In this document: one piece after another, positions 17,352-26,087 of the stretch | How the letters are laid out: each line of letters opens with the position of its first letter | How positions within the stretch are numbered: position 1 is the stretch's first letter | Source: Nocardia flavorosea | GTDB lineage: Bacteria > Actinomycetota > Actinomycetes > Mycobacteriales > Mycobacteriaceae | NCBI RefSeq assembly: GCF_015477805.1 | Contig: NZ_JADLQL010000008.1 | Span: 85,953-149,952, forward strand | DNA length: 64,000 nt | Direction: 5' to 3' | Notes under the pieces: generated by a model | What the model saw: only the letters and a program-made list of their open reading frames with translations | What the model was told of the DNA's origin: nothing | Database searches by the model: none | Made by a program: the position numbers and the translations under genes

Positions 17352-18608
17352 GTGGGTTACACGATGACGGAGAAGATCCTGGGCCGCGCCTCGGATCAGA
17401 AAACGGTCCACGCCGGCGAGAACCACCCGGTGCAGCCGGCGCGCATGATCGCCTACGACTTCCCCGGCTACACCGACGTGATGTTCCGGCAGATGCGCGA
17501 GGACTTCGGAATCACCGAACTGAAGGACCCCAGCCGCTACATCGTCTTCATCGACCACATGCTGACGAAGCACAACGAGAAGGAATCCGAGGTCCACCAG
17601 GTCACCCGCGACTGGTGCGAGTTCTACGGCATCGAACTGCACGAGGGTCGCGGTATCGGCCACCAGCTCACCGCCGAACTCGGCCTGGCCATTCCCGGCG
17701 AGTTCCTCGTCCACTTCGACGGCCATATCAGCGGTATCGGCGCCTTCGGCGCGCTCGGCTGGGGTATCCGCCGCGACCTCATCGAAGCCTGGGTCACCGG
17801 CCAGGTGTTCGTCGATATCCCCGCCACCACCCGTTTCGACCTGGTCGGCGAGTTCCCGCCCGGCGTGGACAGCCGCGATCTCGTGCACACCATCATCGAT
17901 ATGGTCGGCGCCGACGGCTGCGCCCATCAGGTGATGGAGTTCGGCGGCCCCGGCGCCCGCTCCATGGCCATCGACCACCGTCAGGGCCTGTGCGGAATGG
18001 CCATGTTCACCGGCGCCGTCTCCGCGATCTTCGAACCCGACGACATGTCGCTGGCCTACGCGAACAAGGTCGCCCGCCGCGGCTTCGACCCGGTGTATCC
18101 CGACGCCGACGCCACCTACGCCGCCCGCTACGAAATCGACCTCGCGACCCTCACCCCTCGCGTCGTGCTCCCCGGCTCCGCCCGCGCCGTCAACACCAAG
18201 ACAGCCCAGGAACTCGCCGGCACCCCGATCACCAAAGCCTTCATCGGATCCTGCGCCAGCGGCCGTATCGAGGATCTGCGCGCCGCCGCCCTGGTGCTGG
18301 ACGGTCGCAAAGTGGCCCCCGGCGTCGAGCTCAATGTCGTCCCCACCTCACAGAAGGTGTACGAGCAGGCCGAGCAAGAAGGCATCCTCGACGTCCTCCG
18401 CGCCGCAGGTGCACATATCAACATATCGAGCTGTGATTTCTGCTTCGGCTACCAGAAACCCCTGCAACCCGGCGAGAACTGCATCTCCACCGGCGTCCTG
18501 AACATCTCCGGCCGGATGGGCAGCCCCGACGCCAACATCTACATGGGCTCCCCCTACACCGTCGCCGCCAGCGCCCTCACCGGCACGATCCAGGAGTCGG
18601 TCCAGTGA
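17352..18608 (+). CDS. Aconitase-family hydratase large subunit (LeuC-like; dimethylmaleate hydratase-like)
   Basis: A 418-residue protein starting at GTG with GGAG in the end of the previous gene. The three cysteines expected to hold the 4Fe-4S cluster are Cys301 (GSCASGR), Cys361 and Cys364 (SSCDFCFG). The length and motifs match the LeuC-type large subunit used in isopropylmalate isomerase, homoaconitase and dimethylmaleate hydratase. It overlaps the small subunit gene by four bases. A leucine-biosynthetic role is unlikely because the neighbours are a lyase, a permease and a CoA ligase under an IclR regulator. Confidence 0.88.
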   Translation: MGYTMTEKILGRASDQKTVHAGENHPVQPARMIAYDFPGYTDVMFRQMREDFGITELKDPSRYIVFIDHMLTKHNEKESEVHQVTRDWCEFYGIELHEGRGIGHQLTAELGLAIPGEFLVHFDGHISGIGAFGALGWGIRRDLIEAWVTGQVFVDIPATTRFDLVGEFPPGVDSRDLVHTIIDMVGADGCAHQVMEFGGPGARSMAIDHRQGLCGMAMFTGAVSAIFEPDDMSLAYANKVARRGFDPVYPDADATYAARYEIDLATLTPRVVLPGSARAVNTKTAQELAGTPITKAFIGSCASGRIEDLRAAALVLDGRKVAPGVELNVVPTSQKVYEQAEQEGILDVLRAAGAHINISSCDFCFGYQKPLQPGENCISTGVLNISGRMGSPDANIYMGSPYTVAASALTGTIQESVQ

Positions 18609-19138
18609 GCGCCTATCCCCCACCGCCCGACCTCATCGAAGGCAAAGTCGCCTGGATCTTCGGCGACGATTTCGATATCGACCTCGTCGTCGGCGTCTCC
18701 AACATCAAGTCCTACGACCCCGACCACCTGCGCTCGGTGTGTATGCAGGCCTACGACCCCACCTTCACCGACCGCGTCCGCCCCGGCGATATCATCGTCG
18801 GCGGTCGCAACTTCGGCTACGGTCACCCGCACTATCCACCCATGGTCGCCCTGCGCAACGCGGGGATCTCGGCCATCGTCGCGGAATCCTTCTCGCCCGG
18901 CTTCTGGCGCGGCGAAACCTTCAACGGCATGCCGTTGATCACGATCCCCGGCGTCTCGACCGCAGTGCAGGTCGACGACGCCGTGGCCCTCGACTGGCGC
19001 ACCGCCACCCTGCGCCTGCCCGGGGGAACCGACCTGGTCGGAACCCCACCGAGCCCGCGGACCATCAAGGTCATCGAAGCCGGTGGTTCGTATGAACTCC
19101 TGCTCGCCGAGCACGCACGCGAAAGACAGATTCAATGA
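18605..19138 (+). CDS. Aconitase-family hydratase small subunit (LeuD-like)
   Basis: A 177-residue swivel-domain protein, GTG start in a GTGA overlap with the large subunit. It has GDIIVGGRNFGYGHPHYPP, the counterpart of the substrate-binding GxNFGxGSSR loop of LeuD, but with HPHYPP replacing the usual SSREHAP. That change predicts an altered substrate carboxylate-binding pocket, away from isopropylmalate. With the LeuC-like protein it should form a heterodimeric Fe-S hydro-lyase. Confidence 0.85.
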   Translation: MSAYPPPPDLIEGKVAWIFGDDFDIDLVVGVSNIKSYDPDHLRSVCMQAYDPTFTDRVRPGDIIVGGRNFGYGHPHYPPMVALRNAGISAIVAESFSPGFWRGETFNGMPLITIPGVSTAVQVDDAVALDWRTATLRLPGGTDLVGTPPSPRTIKVIEAGGSYELLLAEHARERQIQ

Positions 19139-20484
19139 CGAACACCGAACCTCGCGTCGGGTCCAGTGACCTCCACCCCTCCGGACCGCTGCCGGTGACA
19201 GCAGCGAAGAAGTCGAACTCGGTAGCCCGCCGCGCCGCCATCGCCGGCGGCGTCGGCACCCTCATCGAGTACTACGACTTCGCGGTCTACGGCTTCCTCG
19301 CCGTCACCATCGCACCCCTGTTCTTCCCCTCCGACAATTCCGCGGTGTCGATCCTGTCGACCCTCGCCGTCTTCGGTGTCGCCTACGTCGCCCGCCCCCT
19401 CGGCGGTATCTTCTTCGGCCGCCTCGGCGACCGCCGCGGCCGCCGCCACGCCCTCGTCATCACCGTCGTCACCATGGGCGTGGCCTGCGGCATCCTCGGC
19501 CTGCTCCCCACCCATTCGGCCGTCGGCGTCCTCGCCCCCATCCTTTTGGTGCTCGTCCGTCTCGCCCAGGGCTTTTCGGCCGGCGGCGAAGTCGGCGGCG
19601 CGGCGACCTATATCGCCGAATCGGCCCCGCCCAAGCGTCGCGGCTTCTTCGGCTCCTTCACCCCGGTCGGTTCGACCCTCGGTTTCGCCGTGGCAGCTGC
19701 CGTCGTCGGCCTGGTATCCCTCGCGACCACGGACGAGCAGATGGAATCGTGGGGCTGGCGTATCCCGTTCCTGCTCGCCCTCCCCCTCGCCTACGTCTGC
19801 CTGCGTGTCCGGATGAAGCTCGAGGACACCCCCGAATTCGAGGAGATGGCCGAGAAGCAGCAGGTCACCAAGAGCCCGCTGATCGACACCGTCACCAGGA
19901 ACCCGTGGTCCGTCGCCCGCGTCGTCGGCGTCGCCATCGCCATGAACGGCTCCGGCTATATCGGCCTCACCTACTTCAGCGTCTACCTGATCAACGACCT
20001 CGGTTTCTCCAAAGACGCCGTCTACTGGACCTCCGCCATAGCCATCGCCCTGGCCTGCGCCACCTTCCCGCTCAGCGGTATGGCCACCGACAGGTGGGGC
20101 CGCAAACCGGTCCTCATCGGTGGCTACCTCGCCTACGTCGTGATCGCCCTGCCCGCCTTCATGATCATGGGCGCCACCGAGAGCATCCTCGTCATCGGCA
20201 TCGTCTACTTCCTCTACATGGTGCTCAACGGCGTAGTCCAGGTCCCCGCCTTCCCGCTGTTCACCGAGCTCTTCCCCCGCACCGTCCGCTACACCGGCGT
20301 CTCCCTGGGCTTCAATATCGGCACCATCGCCGCCGGCGGCACCGCCCCCTACGTCGCCGCCCAGCTCGTCGAATCGACCGGTAACGCGATGTCGCCCGCC
20401 TACTGGGTGATGGGCGTCTGCGCCATCGGCCTCCTCACCGTCGCCACCATCCGCGAAACCAGCCGCAAGGAACTCCCTGCATGA
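19135..20484 (+). CDS. MFS metabolite:H+ symporter (MHS family), dicarboxylate uptake
   Basis: A 449-residue, 12-helix permease, ATGA-coupled to the hydratase gene. Typical MHS features are GTLIEYYDFAVYGFLA near the N-terminus, the conserved loop 2-3 motif GRLGDRRGRRHAL, and RLAQGFSAGGEVGGAATYIAE. The family includes alpha-ketoglutarate, shikimate and benzoate-type carboxylate importers. Position inside the operon implies that it imports the substrate of the hydratase/lyase. Confidence 0.92.
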   Translation: MTNTEPRVGSSDLHPSGPLPVTAAKKSNSVARRAAIAGGVGTLIEYYDFAVYGFLAVTIAPLFFPSDNSAVSILSTLAVFGVAYVARPLGGIFFGRLGDRRGRRHALVITVVTMGVACGILGLLPTHSAVGVLAPILLVLVRLAQGFSAGGEVGGAATYIAESAPPKRRGFFGSFTPVGSTLGFAVAAAVVGLVSLATTDEQMESWGWRIPFLLALPLAYVCLRVRMKLEDTPEFEEMAEKQQVTKSPLIDTVTRNPWSVARVVGVAIAMNGSGYIGLTYFSVYLINDLGFSKDAVYWTSAIAIALACATFPLSGMATDRWGRKPVLIGGYLAYVVIALPAFMIMGATESILVIGIVYFLYMVLNGVVQVPAFPLFTELFPRTVRYTGVSLGFNIGTIAAGGTAPYVAAQLVESTGNAMSPAYWVMGVCAIGLLTVATIRETSRKELPA

Positions 20485-22166
20485 CCACCGGTAACACCGG
20501 GAACGCCCCGTCCGCCGCATTTGATGAGGGTGCGGCGGGCGGGGCGTCCCGCCCTCGAGAAGAGCTCGGCACCCTCGTGGCGGCCTGGCACGACCGGGTC
20601 CGGCACGAACCCGACGCCCCCGCCCTCGTCTACTTCGACACCACCCTCACCGTCCGCGAGGCCGACGACCTCGCCACCGCCCTCGCGGCCGCCTTCGCCG
20701 ACCGCGGCGTGGGCCACGGTGAACGGGTGGGCATCCACCTCCAGAACATCCCGCAATACGCGCTCGTGCTGCTCGCCCTCTGGAAACTCGGCGCGATCGC
20801 CCTCCTGCTCAACCCGATGTATCGCGGCCGCGAACTCCGCGAACTGGTCACCGATGCCGAACCGGTCGGGGTCATCACCACCGACCGCGATGTGCGGCAG
20901 GTCCGGGAGGACGTCGAGGGCACCACAGTCGGCTGGGTACTCGGCACCGCGGAGTCGGACCTCCAGTCCCGCAACGACCCCCGCGTCTTCAAACCCGAAA
21001 CCGCGGCTGCCGACGAGTGTTCCGCAGACCTACTCACTTTGGCCCACGAGTACGCCGGCCGGAAACTCCCGACGATCCAGGTACACGGCGACGACCTCGC
21101 TTTCCTCGCCTACACCTCCGGCACCACCGGCCCACCCAAGGGCGCCATGAACTCGCACACCAACGTCCGCGCGGTAACCACCAGCTTCGCCGAACTCGCC
21201 GGCATCACCCCCGGCGACGTCGTCTACGCCCTGGCCCCGCTGTTCCACATCACCGGAGCGGTCGTCATCGGCGCCCTCGCCCTCACCGAACGCACCTCCC
21301 TGGTCTTCACCGGCCGCTTCACCACCGACGTAGCCGTCGACGCCCTCCGCGAACACGGCGTCACCTACACCATCGGCTCCATCACCGCCTTCAACGCGAT
21401 GATGAACTCGGAATACGCCACAGCCGAACACTTCTCCACCATCAAAACGCTGTACAGCGGGGGTGCGCCGGTCCCACCGAGCACGGTCGCCCGATTCCAG
21501 GAACGCTTCGGCCACTACATCCACAACGCCTACGGCATGACCGAAACCTCCTCGGCAGTCACCGCAGTGCCGCCTGGAGCAAGCGCCCCGGTCGACCCGA
21601 ATAGCGGCACCCTGTCCATCGGGCTACCGCTCCCTGGCGTGAACGTCGAGGTGGTCGACGCCGAAGGCCACCCCCTCCCGCCCGGCAGCCAAGGCGAACT
21701 CGTCGTCACCGGCCCCCAGGTCATCCGCGGATACTGGCGCAAACCAGAAGAATCCGAAGCCGCCCTACCCGAAGGCCGCCTCCGAACCGGTGACAGCGCG
21801 ATCGTCGACCAACAGGGCTGGGTGTACCTGGTCGACCGGATCAAAGACCAGATCAACGTGTCCGGGTACAAGGTATGGCCGCGCGAGGTCGAGGATGTTC
21901 TCTACGAACACCCGGCCGTACTCGAAGCTGCTGTCGTGGGCGTTGCTGACGAATACCGAGGCGAGTCGGTAGCCGCCTATGTCTCTCTGAAAGACGGCCA
22001 CACCGCCGACGCCGACGCGCTGATCGCGTTCGCCCGGGAACGCCTCGCGCCCTACAAACGGCCCAGGTCCGTGGGAATACTCGCCGACCTACCCAAAACA
22101 CAAACCGGCAAGATCCGCCGACGAGCGCTGCGCGAGAACCTGCAGGACATTCGGACAACGCAATAA
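20481..22166 (+). CDS. Acyl-CoA synthetase (AMP-forming)
   Basis: A 561-residue ANL-superfamily enzyme, ATGA-coupled to the permease gene. It carries the P-loop AYTSGTTGPPKG, the A5 motif YGMTETSS, the A7 motif RTGDSAIVD and the C-terminal catalytic Lys in KTQTGKIRRR. It would convert a carboxylic acid, ATP and CoA to acyl-CoA and AMP. In this operon the substrate may be the acid set free by the lyase (propionate in the dimethylmalate hypothesis) or the imported acid itself. Last gene of the operon. Confidence 0.9.
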   Translation: MTTGNTGNAPSAAFDEGAAGGASRPREELGTLVAAWHDRVRHEPDAPALVYFDTTLTVREADDLATALAAAFADRGVGHGERVGIHLQNIPQYALVLLALWKLGAIALLLNPMYRGRELRELVTDAEPVGVITTDRDVRQVREDVEGTTVGWVLGTAESDLQSRNDPRVFKPETAAADECSADLLTLAHEYAGRKLPTIQVHGDDLAFLAYTSGTTGPPKGAMNSHTNVRAVTTSFAELAGITPGDVVYALAPLFHITGAVVIGALALTERTSLVFTGRFTTDVAVDALREHGVTYTIGSITAFNAMMNSEYATAEHFSTIKTLYSGGAPVPPSTVARFQERFGHYIHNAYGMTETSSAVTAVPPGASAPVDPNSGTLSIGLPLPGVNVEVVDAEGHPLPPGSQGELVVTGPQVIRGYWRKPEESEAALPEGRLRTGDSAIVDQQGWVYLVDRIKDQINVSGYKVWPREVEDVLYEHPAVLEAAVVGVADEYRGESVAAYVSLKDGHTADADALIAFARERLAPYKRPRSVGILADLPKTQTGKIRRRALRENLQDIRTTQ

Positions 22167-22173
22167 AATGCTG

Positions 22174-23646
22174 TCAGTCGCCCCGATACAGCCGCTCGAG
22201 GCCGATCAATTCCACATCGTCGCGGGAATCCGCCACGGCGCGCAGTTCGGGGGTGAAGTCGTATCCGGTGAAGAGCAGCAGTTTGGTCTGCCGCGACGCG
22301 CGGGGATCGCGCTGAACCAGCAGATCCCGAATCCGGTCGAGCCGGTTGACCTGTTTCTCCCCGACGACCGCATGGTTCTTCGCCTCACCGATCGCGAGGA
22401 TCCGTTCCGCACCACCGGCGTCCCGCCCGAACACTACGACGTCCAACTGATGGCCGGTCTTACCCGCGGGGTCGGGCAGAACTCCGGAAAGCACATGCGT
22501 GCGCCTGCCTCCCACGGTGCCTGGGGCTGCGTACCACCGGCACCACGCACGCGACAACTGCTCGAAATGCGGACCGAGTACTTGACTTGTGAAGGTGGGC
22601 CCCGAGCGTTCCCATACCTCAGTGGCGTGCCCCGGGCGTTCGAGGTCGCTCCATTCCGAGCGCATGATCGCGTAATAGAACGTCAGCAGCGGCTCGGTGA
22701 TCCGGTAAGTGGACCGGCGGGCGTGGAAAGCGTCCTGTTCACGGGCGACCATGCCGACATCTTCCAGGACGGTAAGCGGGTGCCCGAGGTCGGTGGACTT
22801 GCGGCCGAGGAAGCTCGCAATCCCGCCCCGGGTGTTGTTGCCCTCGGCAATCGCCGCGAGAACACCGTGATAGAGCGCGCTTTCCCGGAGTTCGGGCTCT
22901 TCCGCCAGCAGGAACCGCGCTTCCCGGAACAGCGGCCTCGACGAGTTGAGCACATTGCGAACCACCCACGGTCCGAAATCCTCGCGGTCGGCGGGTGTGT
23001 CACCGAGCGTATATTCGCGCCGGTACGCCGGCGTACCCCCCACCACGGCGTTCACCAGGAACGCCAGCGACAGGTCGCCGATCTCCCAGAACTCCCGCGC
23101 CAGCCGGTAGTCGAGGGTCGGCACGACAAGCTCCAGGCTTGCGCGTCCCCGCAACGGGGCGCTACCGACGAGCAGTTTGCTCATGAACGACTGGGCCGAA
23201 CCGCACAGCAACAGGCGGATGGCACCGGCGTGGCGCCGACCGGCCGGATCGAATGCGCGTTGGATCAACGACGGCAGCTCGGGTGACGCCTTGGCCAGGT
23301 AGGGAAACTCGTCGAGGACCACTGTCAGGGGCCGGTCACCAGCGCCCAGGGTCATGATTGTCTCGATTGCCTCCGGCCACCCGGCGAACCGGCGCGGCAC
23401 CGGCTCGCCGAGATACCGCGCCAGAGCGCTACCGAGCTGGTGCAGCGACTCGGGTTCGGTCGCCTCGGTGGCCGCGAAGTAGAACCCGCCGGTTGCCTCG
23501 CATACCGCGTCGAGGAGGAAGGTCTTTCCTTGCCGGCGATGCCCCGAAACGATACCCAGCGCCGGCTGCGGCCCAGGGTAGGTGGCAAATCGGGTTAGCT
23601 CCGACCACTCGTGCTCGCGATCGAACATGGTCTCGGGCTTTAACAT
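22174..23646 (-). CDS. Archaeal-type ATPase with C-terminal DUF234 nuclease-like domain
   Basis: A 490-residue protein. The N-terminal AAA module (PF01637-like) has Walker A GHRRQGKT (about residues 35-42), Walker B LTVVLDEFPYL and a sensor-like LLLCGSAQSFM. The C-terminal DUF234 part carries DVVVFG followed by LAIGEAKN, the pattern of a PD-(D/E)XK nuclease fold (Asp, then Glu-x-Lys). The family is widespread and accessory, of uncertain role, with toxin or defence activity suspected. The start codon lies directly beside an AT-rich repeat/palindrome likely to autoregulate it. It converges on the CoA synthetase gene with a 7-base gap. Confidence 0.85.
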   Translation of the reverse strand: MLKPETMFDREHEWSELTRFATYPGPQPALGIVSGHRRQGKTFLLDAVCEATGGFYFAATEATEPESLHQLGSALARYLGEPVPRRFAGWPEAIETIMTLGAGDRPLTVVLDEFPYLAKASPELPSLIQRAFDPAGRRHAGAIRLLLCGSAQSFMSKLLVGSAPLRGRASLELVVPTLDYRLAREFWEIGDLSLAFLVNAVVGGTPAYRREYTLGDTPADREDFGPWVVRNVLNSSRPLFREARFLLAEEPELRESALYHGVLAAIAEGNNTRGGIASFLGRKSTDLGHPLTVLEDVGMVAREQDAFHARRSTYRITEPLLTFYYAIMRSEWSDLERPGHATEVWERSGPTFTSQVLGPHFEQLSRAWCRWYAAPGTVGGRRTHVLSGVLPDPAGKTGHQLDVVVFGRDAGGAERILAIGEAKNHAVVGEKQVNRLDRIRDLLVQRDPRASRQTKLLLFTGYDFTPELRAVADSRDDVELIGLERLYRGD

Positions 23647-23648
23647 GA

Positions 23649-23690
23649 GATCTATTATAACTCGATCTATTATAGGTGGAGTTATAATAG
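23649..23690 (-). promoter_or_regulatory. AT-rich operator/promoter of the Archaeal-type ATPase gene
   Basis: A perfect 12-bp inverted repeat (CTATTATAACTC at 23652-23663, GAGTTATAATAG at 23679-23690) contains two direct copies of GATCTATTATA 15 bases apart. On the minus strand it includes TATAAT twice; the one nearest the gene ends about 8 bases before the ATG, so the transcript may be leaderless. Such AT-rich symmetry is conspicuous in this GC-rich sequence and resembles an autorepressed toxin-antitoxin-type operator. Confidence 0.6.
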
Positions 23691-23741
23691 TCCGGACTGT
23701 CGTGGATCAGCTCGCGTCGCTGCAGCAGGATCTCACCCGAT

Positions 23742-23921
23742 TCACACCACCTGCTGATTGTCTCGGCGGCGCCGGGATCGAATCTGCTTCTCCACTGCGG
23801 CCCGCACCTCGTCGATCAGCACTGTGGGGCGTTCGGCGTTGCACTTTCCCCCGGCCGCAGCATCGCACACTGCAGCAATCGCGGCCTGAACTGAACTGTG
23901 GGTAGCCGCGAGACCTTCCAC
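23742..23921 (-). CDS. Possible small hypothetical protein or decayed gene
   Basis: A GTG-started frame of 59 residues (MEGLAATHSSVQAAIAAV, ending VEKQIRSRRRRDNQQVV) has a protein-like composition with an amphipathic helix and a basic tail. The same frame is open upstream to 23975 without an ATG, with a sensible FVEESFQIADRF segment, so the beginning of the gene may be lost or frameshifted. It lies between the APH-like and ATPase genes. I recognise no family. Confidence 0.3.
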   Translation of the reverse strand: MEGLAATHSSVQAAIAAVCDAAAGGKCNAERPTVLIDEVRAAVEKQIRSRRRRDNQQVV

Positions 23922-24024
23922 GAAGCGATCCGCGATCTGAAACGATTCCTCGACGAACCCCAGACCACCGGTCGATCAAAATTCACATAGGTGAGTCGGC
24001 TCGCCGGCACCGAAACCGCGGGCT

Positions 24025-24960
24025 TCACCGAGCCGGCTGTACACGATTTGTCAGCTCCGCGGGATCCACCGCCTGGACGAATGCCTCGATCCGATCGCCG
24101 GACACCGGGAGGTAGGAGCGATATTCGGCGACAGCCAGCACGTATGTCCAGGCGTAGAGCCTGTTTTCATCGAGCATGGGATGCGCGCAAAGCTCGCTCA
24201 GCCGCTCCGGAATCGACTCCGGCCCGTCTTGGATCGCAACCCATAAGCCCGCCTCGGCATTGATATCCCCGACCGCGCCGAGTGGATCGATCGTGTACCA
24301 CCTACCCGGGCCTTGCAGGATGTTCTTCGCCTGCAGGTCCGCATGGAGCACATGACGCTCAGTAGTAGTGCTGATCAGTACCTCCAGCAGCTTCTCTACC
24401 TTTGCAAGACGAGTTGCAGCACCGAAACGTTCCATGGCGTCGGCATAGCGCTCGTCCGCGAAACGCTCGCGCGCCCAACCGATCCGCATCCACGCTATAT
24501 CGGCTAGGTCCTTGAGCTTCGGCGGTTCGGGCAACCCGGGAGCGTTGAGCCTACTCAGCAGCTCACCGAACTGTGCCGAATCACCGGCGCCGTGCACGGG
24601 CCAGGCAATCTCACCCGGCACGATGCGAGACATCAGGAAGACGCCCGAATCTTGGTCGAAGTGCAGAATTTCCGGTGTCGCACCCGAAGCCGACCAGCGA
24701 TCGAGCATCGCCGTCTCGGTGGCCCCGGATTCCTGGTCCACGGGAATTTTCAGTACCGTAGCCGTTCCGTCTTCGGTGCTCGAATACACGCAGCACGACA
24801 TGGCCCCGCTATCGGCGATACTCTCCAACCGCAGACCCCATCGGTCGGCATAGCTCGCGATCCGTTCGGGCAACGCGTCGAGCCACACCCGGCCGTCGTC
24901 TTCACCCCGGAGAAAGATGATCGCCCTTTCGAGCCGTTCGGGAACGAGAGGCACTGTCAT
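24025..24960 (-). CDS. Small-molecule kinase, APH(6)/streptomycin-kinase-like
   Basis: A 311-residue protein. The catalytic loop is HVLHADLQAKNIL (Brenner-type HxDxxxxN), followed by WYTIDPLGAVGD, which is the IDP metal-binding motif typical of the PF04655 aminoglycoside/hydroxyurea kinase family. It would phosphorylate a hydroxyl group using ATP. It is the third gene of an ATGA-coupled operon with a PLP enzyme and an AAA protein, so its natural substrate may be a metabolite of that operon rather than a clinical antibiotic. Confidence 0.8.
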   Translation of the reverse strand: MTVPLVPERLERAIIFLRGEDDGRVWLDALPERIASYADRWGLRLESIADSGAMSCCVYSSTEDGTATVLKIPVDQESGATETAMLDRWSASGATPEILHFDQDSGVFLMSRIVPGEIAWPVHGAGDSAQFGELLSRLNAPGLPEPPKLKDLADIAWMRIGWARERFADERYADAMERFGAATRLAKVEKLLEVLISTTTERHVLHADLQAKNILQGPGRWYTIDPLGAVGDINAEAGLWVAIQDGPESIPERLSELCAHPMLDENRLYAWTYVLAVAEYRSYLPVSGDRIEAFVQAVDPAELTNRVQPAR

Positions 24961-26087
24961 CGTGGGAGAGCCTCCTTGATGCGGCCGGCGAGGGCTTCGA
25001 GGTCGTGCTGGTCATTGTAGATGTGGGTCGCGAACCGAAGCAGGCATTCCCCCTGCGGGCCAGGACCAACCCAAGCACGAATGCCGGCTTCTCTCAGGAC
25101 GGCCTTGATCTCGGCCACGGTAACGCCGCTCAGAACGAATGCGCGCATTCGCGGCGCGGAAAGTTCGGTGGAAGCGGTGGGCTGGGCTCCTATTTCTGTC
25201 AGCAGCTCCGACCCCAGATCGGCCAGGCGTCCACACTCGGCGAGCAGACCGGCGTCCTGCCATTGCTCCCACTGGTCGATCGCCGAGGTGGCGGTCAGTC
25301 GGGGCACCGGGTCGAAGGTGCCTGGCCAGGAGAAGCGTTCGACCAGATCGGGCGAGTCCCAGGTAAGCGACACCTCGGCTGGCCGGATACGGTCGACGAG
25401 ATCTCCGGTGAGCCAGAGCAGCCCGACCGGGCGGAGGGTGGGCAGCCATTTGTGCAGTGTGCCGAACATGGCGGCGGCACCCCAGGCATCGGGCGCGACC
25501 GGGATATGCCCCGGAGCATGTGCCGCATCGAGGATCAACTGGCCCCCACGCTCACGCACCCACCGGGCAATGTCCTCGATCGGGAGTCGTAGGGCAGCCG
25601 AAGACGAGATGACGCTCAGCTGCATATAGGTCACGGAGCCGGGGACTGCAGAATTCAGAGCCGTGAGCAACTGATCCGAGCTCTGGAGCGGGAGCGGCAC
25701 CGGCACCTCGACCAGATGCGCCGAGGCGCGCTGGCAGGCGGTTGCCCAGGCTCTGATGATCGACGAGTACTCGGCGTCGAGGATCACAACGGTGTCACCC
25801 GCGGCGAGGGGAAGCGAGCCGATCAGTGCGGCGGCGCCGGAGGTAGCGTTCGTACAAAAGGTAGTTCGACTCGCATCGAGGCCGAGCATCTCCGCTGTGC
25901 GGAATGTTCGGGAGCGCAACCCGTCTGTGAGCTCACTGCCGAGATGGATTGTCGGATCGGATTCTATTCTGTAGCGCTCGGATTCGGCCGCATTCAGCAC
26001 GTGACGGGAGGTCAGGCCGTACGACGGGTGGTTCAGCTGAACCAATCCAGCTTCGAGCGCAAAGTCGACGTAGGCGAACCTTTTCAC
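24957..26087 (-). CDS. Class V aminotransferase / isopenicillin-N-epimerase-like PLP enzyme
   Basis: A 376-residue fold-type I PLP enzyme. It has LDAAHAPGH, corresponding to the Asp that contacts the pyridine nitrogen, and FGTLHKWLPT with the Schiff-base Lys, as in isopenicillin N epimerase and cysteine-desulfurase-like proteins. It overlaps its neighbours on both sides by four bases, so it is translationally coupled. It may epimerise, desulfurise or transaminate an amino acid; the substrate is unknown. Confidence 0.85.
   Translation of the reverse strand: MKRFAYVDFALEAGLVQLNHPSYGLTSRHVLNAAESERYRIESDPTIHLGSELTDGLRSRTFRTAEMLGLDASRTTFCTNATSGAAALIGSLPLAAGDTVVILDAEYSSIIRAWATACQRASAHLVEVPVPLPLQSSDQLLTALNSAVPGSVTYMQLSVISSSAALRLPIEDIARWVRERGGQLILDAAHAPGHIPVAPDAWGAAAMFGTLHKWLPTLRPVGLLWLTGDLVDRIRPAEVSLTWDSPDLVERFSWPGTFDPVPRLTATSAIDQWEQWQDAGLLAECGRLADLGSELLTEIGAQPTASTELSAPRMRAFVLSGVTVAEIKAVLREAGIRAWVGPGPQGECLLRFATHIYNDQHDLEALAGRIKEALPR

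Noticed and set aside
24025..24960. Acquired aminoglycoside resistance gene
   Set aside because: The kinase is embedded in a coupled chromosomal operon and only resembles the APH(6) family. No evidence ties it to drug resistance.
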